Shown here piece after piece: positions 34,772 through 46,191 of a DNA stretch of 64,000 bases; the first letter of the stretch is position 1; each line of letters starts with the position of its first letter. Made by a program: the position numbers and the translations under genes. The notes under the pieces were generated by a model. The model searched no databases. It was not told where the DNA came from and saw nothing but the letters and a program-made list of their open reading frames with translations. The DNA is taken from contig NC_055988.1 of assembly GCF_018446385.1 (NCBI RefSeq), forward strand, positions 163,010,209 through 163,074,208. Direction: 5' to 3'. The stretch is from Zingiber officinale (taxonomy: Eukaryota; Streptophyta; Magnoliopsida; Zingiberales; Zingiberaceae).

Positions 34772-36599
34772 TGTTGATACAGTCTGACCTGGCTGTTGTT
34801 TTGATGTTGACACAGATTTAAGTTTGTATCAGATGTTAATTAAACTCGTTTTAATTAATGATCAAGGTTGATCGAGTGGAAGGGAAAAGTCCAAGTTGGA
34901 AACTTGGCACGGAAAGGTCCAAGTAGGGCTTGGCACGCTAGGGCCGAGAGGGCTCGGTAGCTCGTTCTCGACCGACAAAGTCGGAGAGGGCACGGTAGCT
35001 CGTTCTCCGGACTAGGTCGAGAGGGCTCGGTGGCTCGTTCTCCGGACTGAAGTCGGAGAGGGCTCGGTAGCTCGTTCTCCTGACTAGGTCGAGAGGGCTC
35101 GGTAGCTCGTTCTCGGACCCGACTGAAGTCGGAGGGCTCGGTAGCTCATTCTCCGGACTAGGTCCGAGAGGGCTCGATAGCTCGTTCTCGACCCGACGAA
35201 GTCGGAGAGGGCACGTCGTTCTCCTGACTAGGTCGAGAGGGCTCGGAGCTCATTCTGTGGACCGTTAGGTCGAATGATTCCATGGTACATTGGATCGGTC
35301 TGCCGACCGATCCGGAATTGATCAGTGGATTCGGCACGCCTGATCGGTCACCGGAAGTCAGAAAAACTATGGATCGGTCTGGTGACCGATCAAGAAACAC
35401 TCAGTAGCACACTAAGTGTAATCTGATTGGTCTGTAGACCGATCAGGAAACACTCAGTAGCACACTGAGTGCAATCTGATCGGTCTGTAGACCGATCAGG
35501 AAACACTCAGTAGCACACTGAGTGTAATCTGATCGGTCTGTAGACCGATCAGAAGATGCTATTGCGAAGAGAAGAGGGAAGGATCGGTCATGGAGACCGA
35601 TCCAGCTGCGGCCTGATCGGTCTCCACGACCGATCAGGTAATCTGTGGACCGATCAGGATATGTCCTGATCGGTCCATGGATCGGTCTGGTGACCGATCC
35701 ACACATAATCTGATTTGTTCGATGTTCTGCGATTCCTCCACTGCATCTGATTTGTCTGATTCATGTGATATAATCCTCTGTGCTGTTAGCTTTTGAGTTT
35801 GCAGGATTACAGGCACCATTCCAAGCATAATTTCAAATTAAGTGCATAAGAGGAATACGACAAATGGACTTTTTTACTGTGATTCACGGCGCATGGTGCA
35901 TTTGAAGTATCAACGGCTACTGGTGAGATCTGGCTGTGATCCGTTTTGCTCCTGGTGATTGGTTCGAGCTCAGAAGACACCAGTGAAGACTGTGATTTCA
36001 TTGGTGTGAGTTCAGAGGACCAGGTAAGGAGAAAAAGGGATTGGCTGCAGCGATGATTTTGTGCAGATTTACCACGATCCGTGATAGCAGAGAACAGGGG
36101 CTTAAGAAGCAGAAAACAGCGAGAGTAAAAAAAAAGAAACAAGCAAGAAAGTGAAAAATGTTCTGTTGATCGTTGTGGTGTTCTTGAGCTCTCGGGTGAA
36201 AAACTGCTGTCTTTGAAGTTCTCTGTTTCCACTGATCCTCGCGTGGTTGTAAGCTTTAGTTCATTCTTCTGTGCCACCGAGCTCTGTAAGTCTTGTGCTT
36301 TAACATATATATTTCTTGAGACTTTGTGGAGAGGTTACTCCACCGAGAAGGAGGATCTTTAGCCAGAATTTATCCGGGGTGCGATCTACCGAAGATCAAG
36401 GATTCGTCCACCTTACGGATACGCCGAGGAGTAGGGGCAAGTTATCCCCGAACCTCGTAAATTCGTGTGTTAGTGTCCTTGTTTCTTTTTGTTTTAGTTT
36501 CCTAATTCCGCTGTGCTAACAAGTTTCCTTGTAGAAATTGTGTTTAAGTTTTTTTTAAAAGGCTATTCACCCCCCCTCTAGCCATCTAAGATCCTAACA
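34772..36599 (+). repeat. 3' LTR of Sirevirus-like element (1828 bp)
   Basis: Matches 24963-26795 except in the repeat blocks: the minisatellite (34925-35265) is rearranged, and the 54-bp double-hairpin unit is present three times (35395-35560) rather than twice. The final kilobase is almost identical to the partner. Confidence 0.93.
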
Positions 36600-36604
36600 G
36601 AGAA

Positions 36605-37085
36605 ATCTCTGAAAGACAAAACCCTCTTAATTTATCCCACAAAACCACTCTCGTGGAACAATTACAACTATCCCATGACTCTAGATCTCCTAAGTTAGCT
36701 CAAGAATTAACCTCTAAAGATTTTACCTTGTTTCAACTACAGGAAAGACTATGAGCCTAAGATTCGCAGATAAGTTCACTTTTGAAAGAGCTAGAGAATG
36801 CTAAAGCAGAGAAAACTACCTATAAAGAGAGAAGGATAGCCTACAATCTGACCTCCAGATATATAAGGCAGGTGAGGAGGAGCACTGGCAAAGCAGATGC
36901 GGATCCTTTTTAGATTCTCCTAAGTTTGGTAAGAAATATACTCGGTGCATCGTAGGAACTCTCACCCATTCTGTTGAAGGGGTAATCTGACAATTAAGAG
37001 AGGGGGTTACCTATCTAGAGAACCTCCTCTCCTATCTGTAGACCACCGATGACTTAACAAAGAGCTCCCAAAAGACTTTCTAAGT
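36605..37085 (+). pseudogene. Antisense coiled-coil gene of the Tat element, 3' part
   Basis: Resumes directly after the GAGAA duplication. It encodes, with frameshifts and several stops, more coiled coil (LKELENAKAEKTTYKE) and a C-terminal block (DSPKFGKKYTRCIVGTLTH) ending near 37085. It is the continuation of 24101-24962. Confidence 0.55.
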
Positions 37086-37540
37086 AAATTTGAATGAACT
37101 TGGAATCTTATATTTATACCTTCTTATCATTTTATTACTATTGTACACTACTTGTTATATATCAAATGTTAATGAAAATTTACAATTACCTATCTTTCCT
37201 TATGTAGCTTCCAATGTCTTCGAAACCACCCAAGTATCCATATAAATTAACTTCTTCAATATATTCGCCACATATATCTTGTAAAAAATCTCATAAAGAA
37301 ATTATAATTAAAAGAAGTAGACCTTATAGTTATAATGCTGAATGAATTCTTCCTAGTGACCTTCGAGTTTCTTTGATGGGCCGAATGCCCTGCTCGTATA
37401 AAGGGTCCTCGACCTGTCTAATAAGCTGGTCGAGAATATATTCCCGAATGAGATAACTATACATGATGAACTGATCGACCTTATACCACAGAACGAAGTG
37501 AGACAAATTTAATACTCACAATTCATATGCTTTGATTAAC
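37086..37540. other. Non-coding part of the Tat 3' region
   Basis: No gene recognised. AT-rich, leading into the tandem array. Confidence 0.5.
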
Positions 37541-39488
37541 TCGTTGAGGGTTTAAAGTCTCCAGTTCCCCTTAAAGGAGTCTGCCCGGTCATCCCTCAAG
37601 GTCCCCGATCGACTAACTGAAGGTTTAGAGTCTCTGGATGCCCTTAAGGGAGTCTGTCCGATCACCCCTTAAGGTTTCCGATCAACTAGATAAAAATTTA
37701 AAGTCTCCGGTTCTCCTTAAGGGAGCCTATCTGGTTACCCCTTAAGGTCTTTGATCGACTAAATGAAGGTTTAAAGTCTCCGGATCGCCTTAAGGGAGCC
37801 TGCCCGGCCACCCCTTAAGGTCCCCGATCAATTGCATGAAGGTTTAAAGTCTCCGGTTCCCCTTAAGGGAGCATGTCCGGTCACCCCTTAAGGTCCTCGA
37901 TTGACTAACTAAAGGTTTAAATTCTCCTGTTCCCCTTAAAGAAGTCTATCTGGTCACCCCTTAAGGTCCTCGATCAACTAAATAAAAGTTTAAAGTCTCC
38001 AGTTCTCCTTAAGGGAGCATGTCCGGTCACCTCTTAAGGTCCCCAATCAACTAAATAAAGGTTTAAAGTCTCTAGTTCCTCTTAAGGGAGCCTGTCCGAT
38101 CACCCCTTAAGGTCCTCGATTGACTAACTGAAGGTTTAAAGTCTCTGGTTCACCTTAAGGGAGTCTATATGGTCACTCCTTAAGGTCTTTGATCGACTAA
38201 ATGAAGATTTAAGTCTCTGGTTCCCCTTAAGGGAGTTTATCCGGTCACCCCTTAAAGTACCCGATCGACTAAATGAAGGTTTAAAGTCTCCGATTTCCCT
38301 TAAGAGAGCCTGCCTGATCATCCCTTAAGGTCCCTGATCGACTAAATGAAGATTTAAAGTCTTCAGTTTCCTATCCGGTAGCCCTTAAGATCCCTGATCG
38401 ATTGCATGAAGATTTAAAGTCTCTGGTTCCCCTTAAGAGAGCATGTCCGATCACCCCTTAAGGTCCCTGATCGATTGCATGAAGGTTTAAAGTCTCCATT
38501 TCCCCTAATACTCACAATTCATATGCTTTGATTAACTCATTAAGGGTTTAAAGTCTCTGATTCCCCTTAGAGGAGCTTGCTCGGTCACCCCTCAAGGTCC
38601 TTGATTGACTAACTGAAGGTTTAGAGTTTCCAGTTCCCCTTAAGGGAACCTATCACGTCACCTCTTAAGGTCCTTGATAGACTAAATGAAGGTTTAAAGT
38701 CTCCGGTTCCCCTTAAGGGAACCTGTCTGGTCACCTCTTAAGATCTCCGATCGACTAAATGAAAATTTAAAGTCTCTGGTTCCCCTTAAGGGAGCTTGTC
38801 TGGTCACCACTTAAGGCCTTGATTGACTGCATGAAGGTTAAAAGTCTTCAATTCCCCTTAAGAGAGTCTGTCTAGTCACCCCTTAAAGTCTCCGATCGAC
38901 AAACTAAAGGTTTAAAGTCTCTAGTTCTCCTTAAGGGAGCCTGTCCGATCACCCCTTAAAGTCCCCGATCGACTAGATAAAGGTTTACAGTCTTCGGTTC
39001 TCCTTAAGGGAGCCTGTATGGTCACCCCTTAAGGTCCCCAATTGACTAAATGAAAGTTTAAAGTCTCAGATTCCCCTTAAGGGAGCCTGTACGATCACCC
39101 CTTAAGGTCCTTGATCGATTAATCGAAGGTTTAAAGTCTCCGATTCCCCTTAAGGGAGCCTATTCAATCACCGCTTAAGATCTCTGATTGACTAAATGAA
39201 GGTTTAAAGTCTCTAGTTCCCCTTAAGGGAGCATGTCTGATCACCCCTTAAGGTCTCTAATCGACTAAATGAAGGTTTAAAGTCTCTGGTTCCCCTTAAG
39301 GGAGCCTATCCAATCACCCCTTAAGGTCCCCGATCGACTAAATGAAAGTTTAAAGTCTCTGATTCCCTATTTGGTCACCCCTTAAGTTACCTGATCGACT
39401 GCATAAAGGTTTAAAGTCTCCGATTCCCCTTAAGGGAGCCTGCCCGATCACCCCTTAAGGTCTCCGATCGACTAAATGAAGGTTTAAC
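37541..39488. repeat. 73-bp minisatellite, about 26 copies
   Basis: Head-to-tail units of 73 bases; successive GGTTTAAAGTCT words lie at 37549, 37622, 37695 and 37768, and so on to 39482, with some shortened units (for example near 38365 and 39365). Each unit contains CCCCTTAAGGGAG and CACCCCTTAAGGTCC, two CTTAAG-centred palindromes, and usually CGATCGACTAAATG. It lies just beyond the stop of the Tat pol, in its 3' untranslated region. Confidence 0.93.
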
Positions 39489-39599
39489 AATATATTTGTT
39501 CAAGAAAGTGTGTATATTTCCTCATACTAGCATTCATGCTTTCTATTAATTACACCAGAGAACTAAACACTATGTGTACATGGATCAGAGGCATTCTTG

Positions 39600-42160
39600 T
39601 TATGTTTGATAAGGCTGTAAATGGTTAGCACTCCAAGGTCGTTCAAGATTTCTTCCATCTACATCTTGGAGATAATATAAGCCTGAAGTAAGTTTTTATA
39701 TCACTTTGTAAGGTCCTCCCCATTGCGGCTATAATTTGTTAACATCCCCAATTGGTTTGATGCGCTTCCAAACTAAATCACCTACTTGAAAGAACCTGGG
39801 AATAATCCTTTTGTTATAATTTTGCCTCATTCTCTGATAGTAGGATATAAGCTGAGTTTCTACCTTGTCCCGCACTTCCTCTACCAGATCGAGCTCCATA
39901 AGTCGTCACTCTGAATTATCTTCATTATACAAACGCCTCCGATCATATTCAACTCCAATTTCAATTGGGACTACTACTTCACCACCATATACTAAATGAA
40001 ATGGGGTTATCCTTGTTGATTCTCGAGGGATCATACGGTATTCTCATAATACACTAGGTAATTAAAGCCCTCCAATCACCTACTGAGTAGGGGACTAGAA
40101 AAGCCCTTTTATATAATTGATACCCTGCTATAGTATATCAACTAGCTCTCTGCTTAAATACACGTGCTTGCTCCCCCTCAGCTGGCAAGATACCTTGCTA
40201 TAAAAACATGATGATTGATGCCCTCCAATCACCTTGTATCTCCATATCAGCTTGTCGCTCAATACAAGACACCAACACTGTTTGTTCCACCGGCTGTCTA
40301 AACTCCAAGGTATTATAGAGGAAGTTAATTTAGTTAATTCATCTGCTACTTGATAATTTGATCGAGCAATCTTCTCTATACTTACTTCTTGGAATCCAAC
40401 CTTCAACTTATTAAATGCTTCTACATATAATTTGAGTCTCTCACTACTAATTTCATAATTACCTGTTAGTTGTTGTGCTGCCAACTGAGAATCAGAATAA
40501 ATCAGAACCTGAGTAACTCCTATATGCCTTGCAGCTTTGTAATCCTGCTATGAACACCTTATATTCTGTCTCATTATTAGTAGCTCTATAATTTAATCGA
40601 ACAGATAGTTGCATTCAATCTTCCCTTGGTGATATATGAAGAATTCCTATTCCACCGCCTTGCTGGGTAGAAGACCCATCAACATATATTTTCCAAGTCT
40701 CTTCTTTTTCTAGACCTTGTATTTCTGTTATAAAATCGGCTAAGGTTTGAGCTTTGATTGTCGCTCAGGGTTGATACTGTATATCATATTCACTAAGTTT
40801 AGTTGTCCATTTAATAAGTCACCCAAATGCTTCTAGGTTAATGAGCACTCAACCTAAAGTACTGTTAGTTAGTTAGTACTATGATTAGGTGTGATAAAAA
40901 GTAAGGACATAATCTCCGCGCGGCCAGAATCAATTTGTAAGCCAATTTCTCGAGTACGATGTAACGACACTCAGCTCCTTTTAATAAATAACTTAAAAAA
41001 TACACAGGTTGCTATTCTTTTTCCACTTATCTTACCAAAACTGAGCCAACAACATGCTCATTAGCCAATAAATAAATCCACAAAGTCTCTTCCACTATTG
41101 GTTTAGCTAATATAGGCAGAGTAAACAAATAATTTTTTAATTCTTCAAATACCTTGTCACAATCTTCATCCCATTGGAACTTAATAGCCCGACGGAGTAT
41201 CTTGAAGAAAGGAAGACTTCGATCGGTCGATCAGGAGATAAAGCATAATAGAACAGTGATCCGACCGGTCAACCTCTGCGCCTCCTTCATGTTGTGTGGT
41301 GGAGCCATATCTTGAAGCGTTTGCACTTTGCTGGGATTAGCTTCTATCCCTCACTTGGTCACCATGTATCCTAAGAATTTTCCACTTTTAGTTTCAAATA
41401 AATATTTGTAAGGGTTGAGCTTAAGTCCATATCGTCTTAGAGTTCCACAGGTTTCTTCTATGTCCGCACATAAATCTGAGGCTTTTAGAGATTTAATAAG
41501 AATATCATCTAGATAAACCTCCATATTCCTTCCAATCTACTTCTGAAAAACCTTATTCATAAGATTATGATAGGTGACCCCTGCATTCTTTAGTTTGGAA
41601 GGCATAATATTATAGCAATAAGTACGACAGTTATAAACTAACCTTTTCTTGATCCTCCTTGGCAAGTGGAACTTGATGATATCCCTGATAACCATCTAGC
41701 ATACATATAAACTCGCACCCAGCAGTAGAATCCACCACCTGATCGATGTGAGGCAAGGGATAATAATCCTTTGGGCAAGCTTTATTAAGATCCTAGAAGT
41801 CTATACACACTCACCATTTGTTCCCAGGCTTGGAGACCAAGACAACATTAGTCAACTAACTAGGGAATTGAACTTCTTGAGTGTAACCAACTTCTAATAA
41901 TTTATCCACCTTTTCCTTGATGATTTTATTTTGATCGGCACCGAAATCCCGCTTCCTCTGTTTGACCGATCGGGCATCAGGATACACATGAAGCACATAC
42001 TCCATGACTATAGGAGATACTCCTGTTATCTCCTTGGGGATCCAAGTGAATACATCATTATTACGTATTAAACATTGTATCAAGTCGGCTTTCAATTTTG
42101 GTTCCAGATCTAATGGCACATGAACAATAGCTTCCGATCAGCCAACTTGAATCTATACCT
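39600..42160 (-). pseudogene. Tat-lineage gypsy pol: RT, RNase H, integrase C-terminus
   Basis: RT start at 41856-42119 (VKQRKRDFGADQNKIIKEKV), RT catalytic MEVYLDDILIKS near 41510, first RNase H 40800-41200, and a Tat-type RNase H at 40128-40600 (LAAQQLTGNYEISSERLKLY). The integrase C-terminal part follows at 39600-40040 (VVVPIEIGVEYDRRRLYNED), with a natural stop at 39600. The integrase catalytic core is missing between about 40050 and 40130, replaced by imperfect duplications (CCCTCCAATCACCT occurs twice). Many stops and frameshifts are present. The right end is cut at 42160 by the Athila insertion. Dead. Confidence 0.85.
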
Positions 42161-42164
42161 CCTA

Positions 42165-42615
42165 CTTTTTGAGTGTCACATGGCCATGTCTGGGAGAGTG
42201 ACCTAGGCCATGTGGTGATGCTCACCCATGCAACATTGGCAGAGCAGGGCAATGTCTAGGCCGTGTGGTGATGATCACCCGTGTAGTTGCTGTAGATAAG
42301 GAGAAGGTCACGACTATGCCAATTTGCAAGCCTTCCAGAGCCAAAGCAATAAATGGCCGTGTAGCTCTACACGACCGTGCAATTTTCCCAGAAGCCAAAC
42401 AAGCCCTGGTCGTGTCCCAGACATGGTCATGCATGAGTTCCAGAACAGGAGGCAGCACGGGCCGTGTAGATCTACACGGCCGTGCAAGGTTGGCAGTGGC
42501 AGAACATGTCATGGTCATGTGCATCACACGGCCGTGTGAGATGGCTAGTGAAGAGAATGACCTAGGTCGTGTCTCACACACGGCCGGGTCTAGGAGTCGT
42601 GTGGTACCTAAAATC
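42165..42615 (+). repeat. Left LTR remnant of Athila element
   Basis: Matches 46425-46890, starting near GAGTGTCACATGGCCATG and ending at CCTAAAATCT. It includes a perfect palindrome CACACGGCCGTGTG at 42525-42538 and several CACGGCCGTG sites. Open frames here are chance products of these repeats. Confidence 0.85.
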
Positions 42616-42987
42616 TTGACAATATATTTTGTTGCAATTCTAATTCTACATTCTTGATTTCTAGCATTATAGTCTAGCTTTTCTCTGTTTTTCTTTTGAT
42701 TTAAATTTTTCTCTACTTTTCTTTTGTAAACATATCTTGCAATATTGTTCTTGTGTATGAGAAGATCAAACTTCGTAAAGGCGTCAAGAATTACAAGAAC
42801 TTATAAATACATTAGTTGATTAGCATATGAATTATTCTTTCCTTTTGTTTTTTTTGTTTTCATTATGCACTTTCTTTCTTGCAATTTAAATTTTGCATTT
42901 TCTTTCTTGCTTTTCATATTGTATTTTATTTCTTGTCTTTGATTCTTCAAAAATTTTTTCCTTCTAATAATTTTTTCTTGAATATTC
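42616..42987 (+). other. Athila 5' leader, no gene seen
   Basis: AT-rich sequence with T-rich runs between the LTR remnant and gag. No primer site was recognised, as expected from loss of the LTR 3' end. Confidence 0.5.
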
Positions 42988-43640
42988 ATGAGCACTAACA
43001 TGTCAAGCAGACCCATGAAAAATTTTTCTATACCCTTTTCTGCAAGATTTTTATCTCCCATTGTGCAACCTCAAATTGAAGCAGAAAGTTTCCAACTAGA
43101 CTTAGAGTTATTTTCCATGATACAAGGTCACAAATTTGGAGGAGAAGTATCAGAAAGTCCTTATCTGCATCTTGAAACATTTTTAGAGATTTGTGATATG
43201 GTGAAATGTGAAGGAGTGTTAGCAGATGCAGTTCGATTGATGACATTTCCTTTCAGTATCAAGGATAAAGTAAAGACTTGATTATGTTCTCTCCATCCTC
43301 AAAGTATCACATATTGGGAGCAATTGGAGAAGCAATTTCTGAATCATTTTTTCCCTCCAAGCAGAACAGTGTATATAAGGAATTACATAACAAATTTTGC
43401 TCAGGCATATGGAGAATTATTATTTGAAGCATGTGATAGATTCAAGATTCTTCAAAGACAGTGCCCTCATCATGGTTTTGAAAAATGGTTGATTCTGCAC
43501 ATATTCTATGGGGGAAATTTTTTTTGCAGACAAGAGTTTATTGGATTCATCAGCTGGAGGATCTTTTATGGACAAAAGTGTAGATGAAACATATATGTTA
43601 ATTGATCAAGTGACATTGAACCTCCATGAATGGTCGAACA
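42988..43640 (+). pseudogene. Athila gag
   Basis: Matches the Athila Gag pattern: SESPYLHLETFLEICDMVK, LMTFPFSIKDKVKT, YWEQLEKQFLNHFFP, CPHHGFEKWLILHIFYGG and, in the next frame, LLDSSAGGSFMDKSVDE. Breaks: TGA at 43279-43281 where the family has tryptophan, and a frameshift in or near a run of eight T at 43517-43524. The downstream frame continues without a stop into the ORF at 43508-44929. It would form the particle shell. Confidence 0.82.
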
Positions 43641-44929
43641 TAAGTTGGATGAAATTCCCCTCAAACATTCATGAAGTGCAAGTCATAAATGCTATAGAGC
43701 CTGTCAAACAAATTCTAACTCAACCATCTATGAGTCTTAAGAATCACAAGTCACAGAATAGGGAGTTCAAACATTTGGGGGCAAATATTGAAAGTATTAT
43801 TTCAAAATGGTTTAAAGGAGATCTCCCTCTTTTGCATACAAGATCTAGTGAAAAGTGTGTCGATGTTGGGTTATTGATCACACCAATACTAGATAAGCAA
43901 GTTGGACCTCCTCCAAAAACTCAAAGGGAATTTGGGAAAAAGGAAGTTCAATCTTTCCCAGGACCTTCACTAAGGGTTATTTTTCCACAAAGGTTAGTGG
44001 GGGTCAATGAAAATAAAGACTTTGGCAAATCCTGTGACACAAATATGGTTGAGTGCAGATTTTTTAATGTATATGAAGATGAGGGCTCTTCATATGATGA
44101 TTTTATTGATAATGCAATGGTAAATAAGTTTTCAGATCTGCCTTCAAATTTTATAGGGTGTTATAGTGACATTAAATTTTCAGATGATGAATGTGATGTG
44201 GTAGATCAATTTAAAACTGCAAGTGAAGTTATTGATCCTCTTGTTATTGATTCTCCTATTGAGGATATAGATGTTGGTTTATTTTTTGATATATGTGTTG
44301 ATGATGATGATATGGAAGAATATGTAGGGAGTTGTGTTGTGGAAGCAGCATCTCAAGGATCACCACCTTTGTTCACAAAACCCTTGGAGGTTGTCAGAAT
44401 TGATCATGTTGTGGAACAATGTGTAGGGACTTTTGCAGAGCTAGCAGAGTCTCAAGAATCACCATCATTGATATCATCAACACCTGAGCCAGAGCTAGAA
44501 TCATCATTTGATTCAGAGGAAGTCACATCTACATATTTAAAAATTTCAGGTATTTCTCAGCAAAGTAAGGTTAGTATTTCTTGTGATCTTTTGAAAAATT
44601 TTATAGAGGTACCTATCATTGACTTTGTTGGATGTGATTCAGTTTTTATTTCTTATTCTGCTTATCTTAATATGGTTATGACTCTGTCTTATCTAATATG
44701 TTTATGGGAGATTTGTATTTTCTTTGCATGTGTAGATTTCACTTGGGCTAATTATTGGAAGCTCACACTGAACCGTCTTCGACCACCTGAAAGAACTTCA
44801 AAGAAGACGAAGATGGAGAGAGCAATACTTCATTTTGTAATTCCTATATTAGAAGCTCCCTTCATAATAAGAGCTCTCGGTAGGAGGGTGTTGAAATATC
44901 TTACCCCTCCAAGAGCGAGATTTCAATGA
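43508..44929 (+). CDS. Gag-tail fused to an acidic, membrane-segment ORF (unknown)
   Basis: 473 codons without a stop. The first ~75 residues are the end of Athila Gag. After that no zinc knuckle, protease or RT follows. Instead there is a linker, a strongly acidic middle (about residues 190-350, with DDDDMEEY near 265 and repeated SQ-S-P words), and one hydrophobic stretch near residues 380-412 long enough for a membrane helix. A basic C-terminus follows (RLRPPERTSKKTKMER). Athila elements often carry an env-like ORF after pol; this could be an env-like remnant joined to gag after loss of pol, but I recognise no family. The sequence after the stop (GGGAGGCACCCCAAG) is typical of the Athila region after coding. 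Confidence 0.55.
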   Translation: MGEIFFADKSLLDSSAGGSFMDKSVDETYMLIDQVTLNLHEWSNISWMKFPSNIHEVQVINAIEPVKQILTQPSMSLKNHKSQNREFKHLGANIESIISKWFKGDLPLLHTRSSEKCVDVGLLITPILDKQVGPPPKTQREFGKKEVQSFPGPSLRVIFPQRLVGVNENKDFGKSCDTNMVECRFFNVYEDEGSSYDDFIDNAMVNKFSDLPSNFIGCYSDIKFSDDECDVVDQFKTASEVIDPLVIDSPIEDIDVGLFFDICVDDDDMEEYVGSCVVEAASQGSPPLFTKPLEVVRIDHVVEQCVGTFAELAESQESPSLISSTPEPELESSFDSEEVTSTYLKISGISQQSKVSISCDLLKNFIEVPIIDFVGCDSVFISYSAYLNMVMTLSYLICLWEICIFFACVDFTWANYWKLTLNRLRPPERTSKKTKMERAILHFVIPILEAPFIIRALGRRVLKYLTPPRARFQ

Positions 44930-46191
44930 ATTTAATGAGGTGGTCGAGCTAATGACCTTAAACAAGCACTTCTTGGGAGGCACCCCAAGTTCATTTTCCT
45001 TGTTTTCTTTATGTCTTTAGTTCTTTATAATAAACATGTATCCTCTACTTAATTTTTGTTGTCAATCTTCTTCTATAGGACTCAAAGATTAGGAGGAGTG
45101 CAACTATATGATGAAGAAGTTAATGACATGGGCATTTGGCATGCATCATTTGGTAATTTCTCTTACTTTTAATCTCCTTTGCATTGTTTTCAGTTTTTAT
45201 TGGGATAATGAAAAGTTTAAGCCTGGGGGGATGCGTTAGATGCATTTGATTTTTTTTGTTTGTTTTTGTTTTTGCTTATGTCTTGCATTTTGTTTTGATT
45301 TTTTATGGCATACATCTTGAGAACATCAAACTTCACTTATATGCTTTCTTGTCTTTTAGTAAAAATGTTAGCACGTTTATATCTTGATTCATAATGTTTT
45401 AAATGATACTAGTAGTATGCTTAGTGTATTTCTTTTTTCTATTTTGAGTAGCATGAAATAAGCTAAGTATCATATGGAGATAAGTTTGAAATTTGGCTTG
45501 ACCTTAAGGATCTTACCTTCACTATACTTGAGCTTGGATAGTTGATATCATTGAAATAGTCATGATTCATCTTGTTTGTTTAGTACTTGATTTCCATGAT
45601 GATTTCTCAAACTTCATTTTAGTTATTGGATGATGCTCAAATCATGTAAGCTCATTTGGAAAAATCAAAATATCCTAACATTTGTGCTAAAAGTACATTT
45701 GTAAATAAGTTTTTCACAATGCAAATACTTATATAAAAAAAGTGAAAAAAGGTGAATAAGGATATAAAAAATAGTTATCGTGAGTGAAATTTAGTAAGTC
45801 ACCCCTTTAAGGCCGAGTTAGGTTACTGGGGAAATGACTGCTTAGCTTCTCTTGAGATTGAGCACACCTTTGAGACCTTGGGTTGGTTGAGAAATATAAA
45901 CCAAGTGTGTGGTAGGTAAGTGTCTATCACCGGAAACATTAGGAACTCATCTGGATGATGACTTGACTAGAACATAGATTGAAACTTGAAAAGTTTGGGT
46001 TACTTTTTACACTGTGCACAAGAGACTTATGCTTGAGCCATACTTGACTTGTTCCCATGATCATGCTTGCTAATGAAACTTTTTGATAGAGTTAGGAAAG
46101 TACATTAGGGATTATGAATGCATTGTAGAGCATATGAATTAAGATTCTGACATTTTGCTTGAGGACAAGCAAAAGTTTAAGTCTGGGGGTG
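44930..46191 (+). other. Athila 3' region and polypurine tract
   Basis: No gene. Two purine-tract-like blocks occur: GTTTAAGCCTGGGGGGATG near 45219 and GTTTAAGTCTGGGGGTG at 46175-46191, the second directly before the LTR start TGATATGCG. Confidence 0.65.

Larger units (their letters stand above)
24963..36599 (+). mobile_element. Sirevirus-like Ty1/copia element, near-complete (11.6 kb)
   Basis: TSD GAGAA at 24958-24962 and 36600-36604. Full set in order: LTR (24963-26795), primer site, gag, pol, a 3.1-kb 3' region with a third ORF, repeated purine tracts, LTR (34772-36599). The long region after pol, multiplied purine tracts and palindrome-rich LTRs fit the Sirevirus lineage (established features of that group). 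The last kilobase of the two LTRs differs by only about a dozen bases, so the insertion is fairly recent. One in-frame TAG between gag and pol and a frameshift late in the third ORF are the only visible coding breaks. Confidence 0.93.

Noticed and set aside
37541-39488. Regular repeat array resembling a CRISPR array
   Set aside because: The whole 73-bp unit repeats, with no unique spacers, in a plant retroelement; it is a minisatellite.
42265-42657. Frames of 119-130 residues (and 46519-46993)
   Set aside because: Same LTR sequence read in several frames, caused by CACGGCCGTG-type repeats.
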